DNA of 64,000 nt, taken from positions 478,226-542,225 of the forward strand of contig CP029803.1 of the NCBI GenBank assembly GCA_003226295.1, written 5' to 3'. This DNA is from Candidatus Moanabacter tarae. GTDB taxonomy: Bacteria > Verrucomicrobiota > Verrucomicrobiia > Opitutales > UBA2987. A program made the translations under genes and the position numbers. Of the stretch, positions 9,292-17,804 are shown one piece after another. Each line of letters begins with the position of its first letter. The first letter of the stretch is position 1. The notes below the pieces were generated by a model. The model ran no database searches and had not been told where the DNA came from. It saw nothing but the letters and a program-made list of their open reading frames with translations.

Positions 9292-9822
9292 ATGTCGGTT
9301 AAGTTACGTATGCAACGTAGGGGGGCGAGGCACGCCGCCCACTATCGAATTGTGGCGGCGGATTCTCGGTCGCCCCGAGATGGACGGTATATCGAGCTTT
9401 TGGGGGTTTATAATCCGAGAGGGAAGGAACCGGAGGATGAGTTGCGCCTCAACTTGGTTCGAGTGGAACACTGGTTGAGTGTGGGGGCACTTCCTTCCGA
9501 TTCGGTATGTTCGATGATTAAGCGAGCGCGGAGACAGCCGAATGAACCCTTGGAAGAGCTGGAGGAGGAGACAGGGAGAGTCGATTCAAATTCCTCAGAA
9601 GGGAAGAAAGCAATTGAGGAGACCTTGGCAGAGGAAACAACGGAAGCTATCGCTGAGGATCCAGTTTCAGTAGAGAAAGACGGAGAAAATTCGGGAGATG
9701 TGGTGTCGGATTCTGTAGCAAAATCTACCGAAGAAGTGGTTGCAGAGACAGTTGACGAAGCTTTTGTAGAGAGCGAAAAAAGTGATAATCAAGAGGAGGA
9801 TGAGGAGAAATCCGTTTCCTGA
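9292..9822 (+). CDS. rpsP: 30S ribosomal protein S16 with long acidic C-terminal tail
   Basis: Residues 1-80 are ribosomal protein S16, with VKLRMQRRGARHAAHYRIV, the RDGRYIELLGVYNPR core and LPSDSV. It stabilises the 5' domain of 16S rRNA. Residues from about 85 to 176 form a highly acidic, low-complexity tail rich in Glu, Asp, Ser and Val, so the protein is about twice the common bacterial length of 80-90 residues. The tail reads as continuous coding sequence with normal codon use and no frameshift. The gene heads the rpsP-trmD-rplS cluster, which lacks rimM between rpsP and trmD. Confidence 0.95.
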   Translation: MSVKLRMQRRGARHAAHYRIVAADSRSPRDGRYIELLGVYNPRGKEPEDELRLNLVRVEHWLSVGALPSDSVCSMIKRARRQPNEPLEELEEETGRVDSNSSEGKKAIEETLAEETTEAIAEDPVSVEKDGENSGDVVSDSVAKSTEEVVAETVDEAFVESEKSDNQEEDEEKSVS

Positions 9823-9863
9823 TCTAGCAAACCTCGTTTTTGAAACCATGGGTTTGAGGATAG

Positions 9864-10547
9864 ATGGACACGAAGTTGACCATAGATCTTCTTACTCTCT
9901 TTCCAGGTATGGTTTCCGGATTTCTGAGCGAGAGCATGGTGGGTCGTGCTGTGGGGAAAGGTCTACTTGATCTTCGTATTCATAATCTCCGAGATTGGGC
10001 TCTCGACAAGTACAAAGAAATGGACGATCGGCCTTTTGGCGGGGGAGCCGGTATGGTTCTAAAGCCTGAACCGCTTTTTGCTGCGATTGAACTAGTCTCC
10101 TCTCCGCAATGTTGTGTAGTCTATATGGCTCCGGATGGAGAGCCTCTTTCTTCCGGGTTGGCTATGGATTTAGCTTCAAATTCTCACCTTGTCGTGGTGA
10201 GTGGCCACTATGAAGGTATTGATCAAAGAGTAAGAGACTGTTTAGTTGATCGTGAAATCAGTATTGGAGATTACGTATTGACCAACGGGACTTTGGCGGC
10301 AGGAGTTCTAATTGACTGCGTTGCTCGTCATGTGCCGGGGTTTTTGGGAGAGGAAAAGTCCTTGACCCAAGATAGCTTTGTCGAAAACTTACTGTCTTTT
10401 CCGCAGTATACGCGACCGGCGAAGTTCAGAGGATTAGATGTTCCGGAGGTGCTACTTTCGGGAGATCATAAAGCGATTGCGACTTGGCGTAGAAAGGAAA
10501 GAGAAAGAAAAACACGCGAACGGCGACCGGATTTGCTCCCGGGATGA
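9864..10547 (+). CDS. trmD: tRNA (guanine-37-N1)-methyltransferase
   Basis: TrmD methylates N1 of G37 in tRNAs that read CUN, CCN and CGG codons, preventing +1 frameshifts. The 227-residue protein has the family start LTLFPGM, the DDRPFGGGAGMV loop, SGHYEGIDQRV and the trefoil-knot segment EISIGDYVLTNG that binds S-adenosylmethionine. The catalytic-region motif DSFVENLLSFPQYTRP is present. The knot segment has LTNGT where LTGGE is usual. It lies 41 bases after rpsP and 44 bases before rplS, the common ribosomal operon order. Confidence 0.96.
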   Translation: MDTKLTIDLLTLFPGMVSGFLSESMVGRAVGKGLLDLRIHNLRDWALDKYKEMDDRPFGGGAGMVLKPEPLFAAIELVSSPQCCVVYMAPDGEPLSSGLAMDLASNSHLVVVSGHYEGIDQRVRDCLVDREISIGDYVLTNGTLAAGVLIDCVARHVPGFLGEEKSLTQDSFVENLLSFPQYTRPAKFRGLDVPEVLLSGDHKAIATWRRKERERKTRERRPDLLPG

Positions 10548-10591
10548 GATAGGCATGTCGGAGCGAATGGTTCGACCCATATTTGTAAGCC

Positions 10592-10951
10592 ATGAATTCG
10601 ATTATAAGAGAAATAACAGAGGAGCATCTGCAGTCTAACCGTGAGGATTTTAAGGTGGGAGACGGGGTGCGAGTCCACACCAAGGTCCGCGAAGGAGGAA
10701 AGGAGAGAGTCCAAATATTTGCCGGCATCGTGATTTGTCGTCGAGGTTCGGGGGTAAATGCGACCTTCACCGTGCGGCGTATATCTCATGGGGAAGGTGT
10801 TGAGCGCGTTTTTCCCACTCATTCTCCCAACATCCTCAAGATCGAAGTGGACCGCGAAAGTGTGGTCAAGAGAGCGAGGATGTACTTTATTCGGAAGCGA
10901 GTAGGTAGGCAGGCGGTTAAGGTCGACGAGAAGCGTAAAGCGACTAGTTAA
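10592..10951 (+). CDS. rplS: 50S ribosomal protein L19
   Basis: L19 sits at the 30S-50S interface of the ribosome. The 119-residue protein shows the family blocks [27 protein letters not shown], the [17 protein letters not shown] block and a C-terminal [14 protein letters not shown]. It is slightly longer than the usual 115 residues. It ends the rpsP-trmD-rplS cluster, and a weak hairpin about 50 bases downstream may terminate the transcript. Confidence 0.96.
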   Translation: MNSIIREITEEHLQSNREDFKVGDGVRVHTKVREGGKERVQIFAGIVICRRGSGVNATFTVRRISHGEGVERVFPTHSPNILKIEVDRESVVKRARMYFIRKRVGRQAVKVDEKRKATS

Positions 10952-11000
10952 AACTCTTTAGAAGATGGTCCTCAAAAACTGCCTCGATTTGCTAGTTTAG

Positions 11001-11026
11001 GGCCCTATCTTTATCTAGAGCCTTTT
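11001..11026 (+). terminator. Weak terminator-like hairpin after rplS
   Basis: GGCcCTA and TAGaGCC can pair with one mismatch around a short AT-rich loop and are followed by TTTT. It lies about 50 bases after the rplS stop. The stem is short, so the call is tentative. Confidence 0.3.
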
Positions 11027-11121
11027 GGTTGGGTAAGATTAAGATTTCGACTGAATCGAAATCCAAGTCAGTTTTCGGCTTTTTGTTTGCATGAAAAATA
11101 GGGCTGGTTAGCCTGTTCCTC

Positions 11122-11697
11122 ATGGTATTGGATAGGACAAAATATGGTGCGAGACTGAGGGGATTCTTGGAAATTTCTGACCTTCCGGAATTGAGATCTG
11201 GGAAATCCTTGGGCGTTCCCCCAAAGGAGCTTTCTGAGTTAAGTTTGAATGATATTTTCAACGGCATCGCTGTAGACGACGAAGAGATGGCACTTTGTTG
11301 CCTTTCCGGAGTTCAACTCCTTCACGCGGAATTAGATTCTTCACATCGGATTTGTCAATCGGTCAAAACCACCACTGGTAGTTATTGGCACGGAATTGTT
11401 CATCGAAGGGAAGGTGACTTTGAAAATTCTAAATACTGGTTCCAAAAAGTCGGGGAGCATCCAATTCATGCAGATCTCGCTAGAGTTGCGAAGAGAGTAG
11501 CGGAAAAGGAAAGTGGTGATTTACGATTCTCATTTTTGTGTAATCAGAAAATGTGGGATTCGGCAGCATTTGTTGATTTATGTGAAGATGTGACGGAGAA
11601 CTGTGACCAAGGCAATGATTCTTGTTGCATGATTCAGATGATGGAATGGGAGTTATTGTTTGAGTATTCGTATGGGAAAGCTATTGGAAATGATTGA
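11122..11697 (+). CDS. Conserved protein of unknown function
   Basis: This 191-residue protein has no signal peptide or membrane segment. Its strongest block, around residues 88-117, contains TGSYWHGIVHRREGDFENSK followed by YWFQKVGEH. This dense run of His, Trp, Tyr and Arg reads like a conserved ligand or metal site, and similar text occurs, from memory, in hypothetical proteins of Planctomycetes and Verrucomicrobia. Several Cys residues cluster in the C-terminal third (LCEDVTENCDQGNDSCC). It ends 64 bases before the formylglycine-generating enzyme gene, so cotranscription is possible. No function is claimed. Confidence 0.7.
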   Translation: MVLDRTKYGARLRGFLEISDLPELRSGKSLGVPPKELSELSLNDIFNGIAVDDEEMALCCLSGVQLLHAELDSSHRICQSVKTTTGSYWHGIVHRREGDFENSKYWFQKVGEHPIHADLARVAKRVAEKESGDLRFSFLCNQKMWDSAAFVDLCEDVTENCDQGNDSCCMIQMMEWELLFEYSYGKAIGND

Positions 11698-11761
11698 AGA
11701 ATAACTTCTATGTCGTTTTCCTCTATTCGACGAATTTGAGCCTCCTTAAACGTCTAGCATC

Positions 11762-12781
11762 ATGAGTAGGAACGGAAATCAAAGAGGCTGCTGTGCCCCG
11801 TCTACGTCGGAGAAGCCGATCGGAGTTGTCTCCAATGTTGATTGTGGATTTAGCGGATCACAAAGTAGTAAAATTGGGAAGGATCTTGCGGAGGACATCG
11901 CATACGCCAACTCGGGATCGGTCGAAGGGATGGTTCGACTTGAAGAGGGTAGTTTCTTGATGGGGACGGAAGATGATGATTCCTGGATGGAAGATGGTGA
12001 AGGCCCGGTCCGTGAGGTTTCCCTAGGCGGATTTTATCTGGATTCTAAAGCGGTAACGAATGCACAATTCGTGGAATTTTCCGATGAGACGGGGTACCTA
12101 ACTGAAGCGGAATGTTTTGGATGGTCGTACGTATTTGCTACCATGCTTCCAAGATCCAAACAGCGAAAGCTGAAGAGCTCTCATACGGTAATGGGATTGC
12201 AGTGGTGGTATGCGGTGAATGGTTGTACTTGGAGAAAGCCGGAAGGGTCGGGTTCAAATATAAAGCGGAGGATGGATCATCCGGTTATCCATGTCTCTTG
12301 GAATGATGCTATCGCCTTCTGTCATTGGGCGGGTAAGCGTCTACCAACAGAAGCTGAGTGGGAGTATGCTGCTCGAGGAGGATTAGTGAGCAAGCGCTAT
12401 CCATGGGGCGATGAATTGACGCCGCGTGGTAAACATCGGTGTAATATCTGGCAGGGGTCCTTTCCAGGGGAGAACACAGGCAGAGACGGATTTAAAGGGA
12501 CGGCCCCAGTGAACGCATATACTGCAAATGGATACGGATTATTTAATATGTCGGGGAATGTTTGGGAATGGTGCTCCGACTGGTTTAGTCCTTATTGGCA
12601 TTTAAGGGGGACTACAAAAAATCCTCGGGGCCCGGACCTGGGTGACCGGAAAGTAATGAAGGGGGGATCTTATCTATGCCATCTCAGTTACTGTAACCGT
12701 TATCGTGTAGCAGCACGAACTTCAAACACACCCGATAGTTCAACTGGAAATTGCGGCTTCCGATGTGCGCGGGACCTATAG
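11762..12781 (+). CDS. Formylglycine-generating enzyme (sulfatase-modifying factor)
   Basis: This 339-residue protein is a true formylglycine-generating enzyme rather than a loosely related SUMF1-fold protein. Its C-terminal block GGSYLCHLSYCNRYRVAAR holds the catalytic cysteine pair C306 and C311, equivalent to human SUMF1 C336/C341, followed by the matching TSNTPDSS segment. The family also shows MVRLEEGSFLMG, GKRLPTEAEWEYAARGG and NMSGNVWEW. It oxidises an active-site Cys of type I sulfatases to formylglycine with Cu(I) and oxygen. The N-terminus carries a CCAP motif (C10-C11) and no signal peptide, so it would act in the cytoplasm before export. No sulfatase gene lies in this window. Confidence 0.92.
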   Translation: MSRNGNQRGCCAPSTSEKPIGVVSNVDCGFSGSQSSKIGKDLAEDIAYANSGSVEGMVRLEEGSFLMGTEDDDSWMEDGEGPVREVSLGGFYLDSKAVTNAQFVEFSDETGYLTEAECFGWSYVFATMLPRSKQRKLKSSHTVMGLQWWYAVNGCTWRKPEGSGSNIKRRMDHPVIHVSWNDAIAFCHWAGKRLPTEAEWEYAARGGLVSKRYPWGDELTPRGKHRCNIWQGSFPGENTGRDGFKGTAPVNAYTANGYGLFNMSGNVWEWCSDWFSPYWHLRGTTKNPRGPDLGDRKVMKGGSYLCHLSYCNRYRVAARTSNTPDSSTGNCGFRCARDL

Positions 12782-12816
12782 TAATAACGGGAAGGAAGCC
12801 AACTAAATTCTAGGAG

Positions 12817-14439
12817 ATGATCGACCACGGAGAGGCAGAATATCAAAACCAAACATTTCTCAGAAGCCACCTGGCGGAGAGATCTTTTCGGGCTCTGGCG
12901 CGTAGACCTGGTCGTTCTATTGTAATTGATAGGACGGTGGAGCGGCGAGTTTTTACAGCGGGAAAGTTGCTGGCCGTTTCAATGATGCTGTCAAAGTTTT
13001 GGAGGCAGACGATCCCGGGAAAACGGGTGGGAATTATTCTTCCACCTGGCGTTGGTGCATTCGTCGCCAACCTCGCTGTTGTGTTTTCTGGAAAAGTGCC
13101 AGTCAACTTGAATTTCACAGCTGGGCGTTCCTCAATTGAGTCTAGTATTAACAGATCAGATATTGAGACAATTATAACGGCTGATGCGGTTAAGGAAAAG
13201 GTCCAGGATGTTCCATGGGTGGAAGACACGCGAGACTTATCCCGAGAGATTAGTAAATTGAGCAAGCTATCGATTTTTAGTTGGCTGATCTTGGTTTGGA
13301 TCTTTCCAGTTGGGTTGATATTAAAGCTTTTCTCAATTCCTTCTGAAGGCGATAGAGAGGAGGCAGCCCTCCTGTTCAGTAGCGGAAGTACGGGAGAACC
13401 AAAGGGAGTTATTCTCACGCATCGTAACATCCTTTCTAACTGCCAACAGATATCCGATTGTGGGCTTTTAGGGAAGAATGAAACGGTTATGGCCTGTCTC
13501 CCGATGTTTCATAGTTTTGGGTTTACGGTTACCCTATGGTGCCCGATCCTGTACGATTTCAGAGTGGCAACGGTCCCTTCACCACTCGAGACCCGAAGGA
13601 TTGTCCAGGTTGTTAAAGAAGAGAAGGTTAGTATAATCGTCGGTGCTCCTACCTTTTTCCGTCCTTATTTCAGGCAGGCCAAACCCGATGATTTAAAAAG
13701 TCTAAATATCGTTATCGCTGGTGCAGAGAAAACCCCCGCCGGTTTTAAGGAGAGGTGGGAGGAGCAATTTGGGTCAACATATCTTGAAGGATACGGCCTG
13801 ACGGAGACATCACCTGTTGTGAGTACGAATTTATTGGAGAGTTTTGTACCGGAATATCTTCCGAAAGGAGGTCCGGTTAGTCGCACAGGTTCTGTGGGAC
13901 GACTTTTTCCGGGAATGGCGGCAAAAATTGTAGATATAGAGAGTGGGAAAGAGATGTTGGCCAATGAAGTTGGAATTCTCGAATTGCGGGGACCGAATAT
14001 ATTCCAGGGTTATCTTGGCGATGCGGATAAGACTAGGAAGACAATCCGCAACGGATGGCTTACTACTGGTGATCTAGCTCGGATTGATGATGACGGGTTT
14101 ATTTTTATCGAAGGGAGGATACGAAGGTTCTCAAAAATCGGGGGTGAAGCTGTTCCCCATGGAACCATTGAAGAGTATATTGCAGAGGCGTTCGGTATTT
14201 CTGACAGCGAATGTCCATCCATTGCCGTTACTGGAATAACGGATGAGAAAAAAGGTGAGGCACTTGTACTTCTTACGACTGAAGATATTTCCGTGGGTGA
14301 GGTTCGAGAAAAGCTGACCTCGGCAGGTCTCCCAAACCTTTGGATTCCTAGAAAAATTAAAAAAGTATCTGAAATTCCTTGCCTGGCATCAGGGAAGTTG
14401 GACCTCGGAGCAATTGAGAAGATTGCGGCTGAGAGCTGA
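12817..14439 (+). CDS. AMP-dependent acyl-activating enzyme (Aas C-terminal-domain type)
   Basis: This 540-residue adenylate-forming enzyme has the P-loop SSGSTGEPKGV, YGLTETSP, the TGD motif in TTGDLARIDDDGF, the hinge and the C-terminal lysine in ASGKLDL. The block GRIRRFSKIGGEAVPHGTIEE closely resembles the acyl-ACP synthetase half of Aas, which activates fatty acids for acylation of lysophospholipids. The N-terminal acyltransferase domain of full-length Aas is absent. A hydrophobic stretch near residues 150-170 (FSWLILVWIFPVGLILKLF) could anchor it at the membrane. It starts 35 bases after the formylglycine-generating enzyme gene, probably in the same operon. Confidence 0.85.
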   Translation: MIDHGEAEYQNQTFLRSHLAERSFRALARRPGRSIVIDRTVERRVFTAGKLLAVSMMLSKFWRQTIPGKRVGIILPPGVGAFVANLAVVFSGKVPVNLNFTAGRSSIESSINRSDIETIITADAVKEKVQDVPWVEDTRDLSREISKLSKLSIFSWLILVWIFPVGLILKLFSIPSEGDREEAALLFSSGSTGEPKGVILTHRNILSNCQQISDCGLLGKNETVMACLPMFHSFGFTVTLWCPILYDFRVATVPSPLETRRIVQVVKEEKVSIIVGAPTFFRPYFRQAKPDDLKSLNIVIAGAEKTPAGFKERWEEQFGSTYLEGYGLTETSPVVSTNLLESFVPEYLPKGGPVSRTGSVGRLFPGMAAKIVDIESGKEMLANEVGILELRGPNIFQGYLGDADKTRKTIRNGWLTTGDLARIDDDGFIFIEGRIRRFSKIGGEAVPHGTIEEYIAEAFGISDSECPSIAVTGITDEKKGEALVLLTTEDISVGEVREKLTSAGLPNLWIPRKIKKVSEIPCLASGKLDLGAIEKIAAES

Positions 14440-14459
14440 TTCAAGTATGGTAGAAGGCG

Positions 14460-15077
14460 CTAGAGCGTGATAATGCCCGAGACGAGAAGTAGAAGAAGTT
14501 GAAATAGTCCGACCACAAAGCCGAGGACACCGCCGAGGAGCTCGATGGTGCTGAATTCTTTATTTGCAACTTGATGAACAACTCTTTCGAGCTGATCTAG
14601 GTCGAAAGAATTTATTTGGGATTCTACATAGGAGCTAATATCCAATTTCTGTTCGGCTTCTTCGGCGAGTTTAGATCGGATGGTCGGCGCCATTTTAGCA
14701 GCTTCAACAGATACAACGTTGCGAAGAGTTTCGAGCTTGGTTTCATCGATGAAACTTCCGAGGAGAGGGATTTTTTTCACAAAACCGACAATGCCCTCGT
14801 CAATTAATTGGGCTGCCAGGTCTTGGAGATATGGCGCAAGGTCAACCCGCTCGATATTCTCGCGAATAATGTGTTTACCCAAGAGTTCTCTTTCCACAAT
14901 TTCCCCGGTTTTGGCGGCGATTTCAGACTGACGCTTTGGGACCAGTCCCTGCCAGTCCCAGCCAAAAATTCGGACTGGCCGCATGGGGCGAAAGAGCATC
15001 TTTATTGCGACTTTGTTAGTTAACCACCCGATAAGGGCAGTGAAAAAGGGAATCGAAATTAGAAACCAGTACTCCAT
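14460..15077 (-). CDS. DUF445 family membrane protein
   Basis: This 205-residue protein has an N-terminal membrane segment with the DUF445 hallmark GWLTNKVAIKMLFRPMRP, a GLVPKRQ motif, a long helical middle part and a second hydrophobic C-terminal segment (GVLGFVVGLFQLLLLLVSG). That gives an N- and C-anchored topology like YheB-type proteins. The function of the family is not established. It converges on the acyl-activating enzyme, 20 bases away. Confidence 0.85.
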   Translation of the reverse strand: MEYWFLISIPFFTALIGWLTNKVAIKMLFRPMRPVRIFGWDWQGLVPKRQSEIAAKTGEIVERELLGKHIIRENIERVDLAPYLQDLAAQLIDEGIVGFVKKIPLLGSFIDETKLETLRNVVSVEAAKMAPTIRSKLAEEAEQKLDISSYVESQINSFDLDQLERVVHQVANKEFSTIELLGGVLGFVVGLFQLLLLLVSGIITL

Positions 15078-15545
15078 TTTACATTCAGATAGTGATTTTT
15101 AGCCTATCCGGCAATGACAGATTTTCAATCTAGATTTGAGGGTATTAAAAAGTCGAAACGGCATAAATTTGCTTATATATTTTCTTCCCAAATTTTTCAG
15201 GATGGACCATTGGTACAAACCCCGGGGAAGTGAGTACTGTCAAGGGGATCAAAAGATTGCTAATAAGTGATGATTCAGACTCTTTCACAGATTGCCATAT
15301 CGGAACTTGAACGCCAATTTTACCTGACTAAGATTCTATCGAGTTTAAAATTTAATCGGAGGGAAAATAATTTCCAATCATTGATTTGGTCTGGATTAGA
15401 GCAGTTTCATTCTGGTGGTAAAAATTTTGGAAAGTTAATAACGCTTACAACTAGGATATCACAGGGAATGTTGATAAAGCTGCGGGTTAAATGAGAGCGA
15501 CTTTCGGATTATCAAAAAGAAATTTCACTAAGGTTTGGTTTTACA
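15078..15545. other. Intergenic region upstream of the adenosyltransferase gene
   Basis: No convincing gene is seen. A 75-codon ORF at 15267-15494 has a biased, family-less sequence and no ribosome binding site, and is treated as chance. I looked for a cobalamin riboswitch here, as the next gene is a cobalamin enzyme, but saw no recognisable B12-box. Confidence 0.4.
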
Positions 15546-16121
15546 ATGAGTAAACTCTATACTCGTAGGGGAGATAAAAAAATGACTTCCAATCTAGACG
15601 GGAGTCGGATGCGCAAAGACTCGGATTTAATTGAGATAATAGGCATTTTGGACGAATTAAATTCTTCGTTGGGCATGGTCCGATCAATTTCTGAAATCGA
15701 TTCCATATCCAGGGTTATTGAAAAAGTACAAAGTTGTCTTTTTGCGTTGGGTGTTCAGCTGTTTTCTCAGGGAGCGGCGAGGGTGGAAGATGAAGGCCCT
15801 TCCGATATTGATGTAGGGTGGGTGGAAGATCAGGTTGATGGGTTTGGTGCTGGATTACCTAAATTGAAAAATTTCGTACTTCCCGGTGGTTCTGAGCTCG
15901 CCGCTAGGTTACATGTTTCGCGTTCTATTGCGAGGCGTTTAGAAAGAAGTGTAATAGGGTTGAGTGAGAATAATGGGGTGGAAGAATCGGTTCTCGCCTA
16001 TCTGAATCGTCTTTCGGACCTACTTTTTATGTTGGCACTCTTTGCTAATCATGAAGTCGGGATTTCTGAGATCCCGTGGAAAAAGGGAAAGAGAAGACGA
16101 AGAATGCCCCGTAAACGGTAA
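15546..16121 (+). CDS. PduO-type cob(I)alamin adenosyltransferase
   Basis: This 191-residue protein matches the PduO/MMAB family, which transfers adenosyl from ATP to cob(I)alamin. The hallmarks are the N-terminal YTRRGD, the DELNSSLG block near residue 37, FVLPGGSELAARLHVSRSIARRLERS and the C-terminal YLNRLSDLLFMLALFAN. The ATP-binding segment after YTRRGD is unusual: the family normally has GDxGxTxLxxGxR, whereas this protein has GDKKMTSNLDGSR. The leading GD and the final GSR are kept but an interior glycine is lost. The C-terminal tail is strongly basic. Confidence 0.82.
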   Translation: MSKLYTRRGDKKMTSNLDGSRMRKDSDLIEIIGILDELNSSLGMVRSISEIDSISRVIEKVQSCLFALGVQLFSQGAARVEDEGPSDIDVGWVEDQVDGFGAGLPKLKNFVLPGGSELAARLHVSRSIARRLERSVIGLSENNGVEESVLAYLNRLSDLLFMLALFANHEVGISEIPWKKGKRRRRMPRKR

Positions 16122-16348
16122 ACAGCCGTTGCTGTTAGAGGGTAATCTCAGCTTATGGCTATTTGCTAGGTGTTCCAGGTTTAGTTATCGATCTACTTGG
16201 ATTGTGGGTGCTTTTACTTCCTCGAATCCTTGGAGTAATTGAGGCTAACAGGGTTATTTGAGTAAATTCTAACAATCATCAAGACAAAGACTTTAGAACA
16301 TGATAGATTCGCGCTTCACTGCGGTGAAAGGGGCACAGGTTCAGCATT

Positions 16349-16873
16349 TCAGATTGTTCGCAACTGTTTAAGGTAGATTTCGCGAATTTTTAAGAGATCT
16401 GAGTCGTAGGTTTGGTTTAGGAAATCTGGAAATGTCCAATCGAGGGGTTTATATCTTCGATTATGATAATAGGCGATAAGGTCGGCGTAGATGCCTTGTC
16501 CGAGATGGATTTTGTGGCCAGCCGGTTTGAAGCTAGCGAGGATTACTTTGCCGTGATCAAGATAACCGATGTCAAGGTTTACTCGGCGGTTTGGGGAACT
16601 GCTTTGTTCTTCGAACAAATTACAATTGATCTTTGACTCGACGATCGCTTCTGGTGGAGCAAGTTCCCTAAAAGAAATCATACGCCTTTTGAGGTTAGAT
16701 CCCATTTCTGCATGGTAGTAATCGGTGTGAGCGAAAAGGTGATCTTCCCCAGAGTAATCGATGGAGCCAAATGCCCTTCTAAGGTTTTCTAGTGCATCAT
16801 CTAATGCTTTCCTCTCGGACCAAAGGAGAGCAAGGATCCGTTTTACTCGGATGGCTAATTGAGCTTTCGCCAT
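16349..16873 (-). CDS. DUF4416 family protein
   Basis: This 174-residue protein matches DUF4416. The visible family blocks are TDYYHAEMGSNLKRRMISF, the RRVNLDIGYLDHGKVILAS block, GQGIYADLIAYYHNRRYKPLDWTFPDF and a C-terminal IREIYLKQL. Charged and aromatic residues in these blocks are conserved in the family, but its function is unknown. It is the last gene of a six-gene minus-strand run that begins at 22477, and it follows the SDR by 12 bases. Confidence 0.85.
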   Translation of the reverse strand: MAKAQLAIRVKRILALLWSERKALDDALENLRRAFGSIDYSGEDHLFAHTDYYHAEMGSNLKRRMISFRELAPPEAIVESKINCNLFEEQSSSPNRRVNLDIGYLDHGKVILASFKPAGHKIHLGQGIYADLIAYYHNRRYKPLDWTFPDFLNQTYDSDLLKIREIYLKQLRTI

Positions 16874-16885
16874 TGCGGAAACTAA

Positions 16886-17680
16886 TTAGAGCCGAGGAAC
16901 AGTTAGGCCACCATCAATTGTGAAGGTCTGGCCGCTGGAGTAGGAGAAGTCGCCCCGTGCAAGTGCGGCGATTGCTTTACCGACATCGTCGGGTTTGCCC
17001 CAACGCGGTTGGATGCAGAGCCCTTCCTTGATGAGTTCATCGTATTTCGAAGTAACCTCGGCGGCTGAAGTCATATCGGTTTTTGTAACTCCCGGCCGTA
17101 CGTCGTAGACCGAGATCCCATGCTCTCCAAGACGGGAAGCGAAAAGAATAGTAACCATACTCAATCCGGACTTGGCGATACAGTACTCTGCCCGGTTAAT
17201 TGAGGCTATAGTAGCGGAAATTGAAGAAATATTAATGACACAGCCGGAAAACTTACTGTCGCTCCTGCCCTGATCAACCATCCAATTTGCGGCTAACTGG
17301 GCCAGAAAGAAGGTACCCTTGAGATTTGTTCCAATCACATAGTCAAAACTTTCTTCGGTCATTTCGAGGATATCCCGACGGTCCTTTGGGGCAACTCCAG
17401 CATTGTTAACCAGGACGTTAAGCCGGCCGTAGTGGGATCTTATCTTATCTATTATTTGGGTCCTGTCGTCGGATGAAGAGATATCGCCTTGACAGTATAT
17501 TGCATCAACCCCGTGTTCCTTCAGTTGAGAAATCGTATCGAGTACCTGGTCCTCGTTTCGGATACCGTTTAGGGCGAGATCGTGCCCCGCTTTGGCAAGG
17601 TGCTCTGCGCAAGCGAACCCGATACCACGGGTGCCGCCGGTTACAAGAGCAACGGGGCGGTTTATTGGGTTGTTTGTCAT
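16886..17680 (-). CDS. Short-chain dehydrogenase/reductase
   Basis: This 264-residue SDR starts at the ATG at 17680; an in-frame TTG ten codons upstream (17710) is less likely. It has the cofactor motif TGGTRGIG, NNAG, the catalytic INISS and the Y-C-I-A-K motif, and ends in the TFTIDGGL segment typical of 3-oxoacyl-ACP reductase-like SDRs. Asn-Gly-Ile-Arg after the second strand suggests NADP preference. In this operon, next to a Gfo/Idh dehydrogenase and a GH88-like hydrolase, a sugar or keto-acid reductase is more probable than a fatty-acid enzyme. Unsaturated-uronate catabolism often uses such a reductase on 4-deoxy-5-ketouronate, which is inference here. Confidence 0.86.
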   Translation of the reverse strand: MTNNPINRPVALVTGGTRGIGFACAEHLAKAGHDLALNGIRNEDQVLDTISQLKEHGVDAIYCQGDISSSDDRTQIIDKIRSHYGRLNVLVNNAGVAPKDRRDILEMTEESFDYVIGTNLKGTFFLAQLAANWMVDQGRSDSKFSGCVINISSISATIASINRAEYCIAKSGLSMVTILFASRLGEHGISVYDVRPGVTKTDMTSAAEVTSKYDELIKEGLCIQPRWGKPDDVGKAIAALARGDFSYSSGQTFTIDGGLTVPRL

Positions 17681-17804
17681 AGATTGATATAAGTTAGGTA
17701 TTCTAGGCAAAATTAAAACCGGAAGGGCTAGAAGGAGAAAGAAGAAGATACGAGTATTTCTATTCTGAAGGTCTCATTTCTGAAGAAGGAGATACTGGCT
17801 GAGG

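Noticed and set aside
15267-15494. 75-codon ORF on the plus strand before the adenosyltransferase gene
   Set aside because: No ribosome binding site, no family resemblance, and composition typical of intergenic DNA.
15078-15545. Cobalamin riboswitch before the adenosyltransferase gene
   Set aside because: No B12-box or typical P-stem arrangement found by reading.
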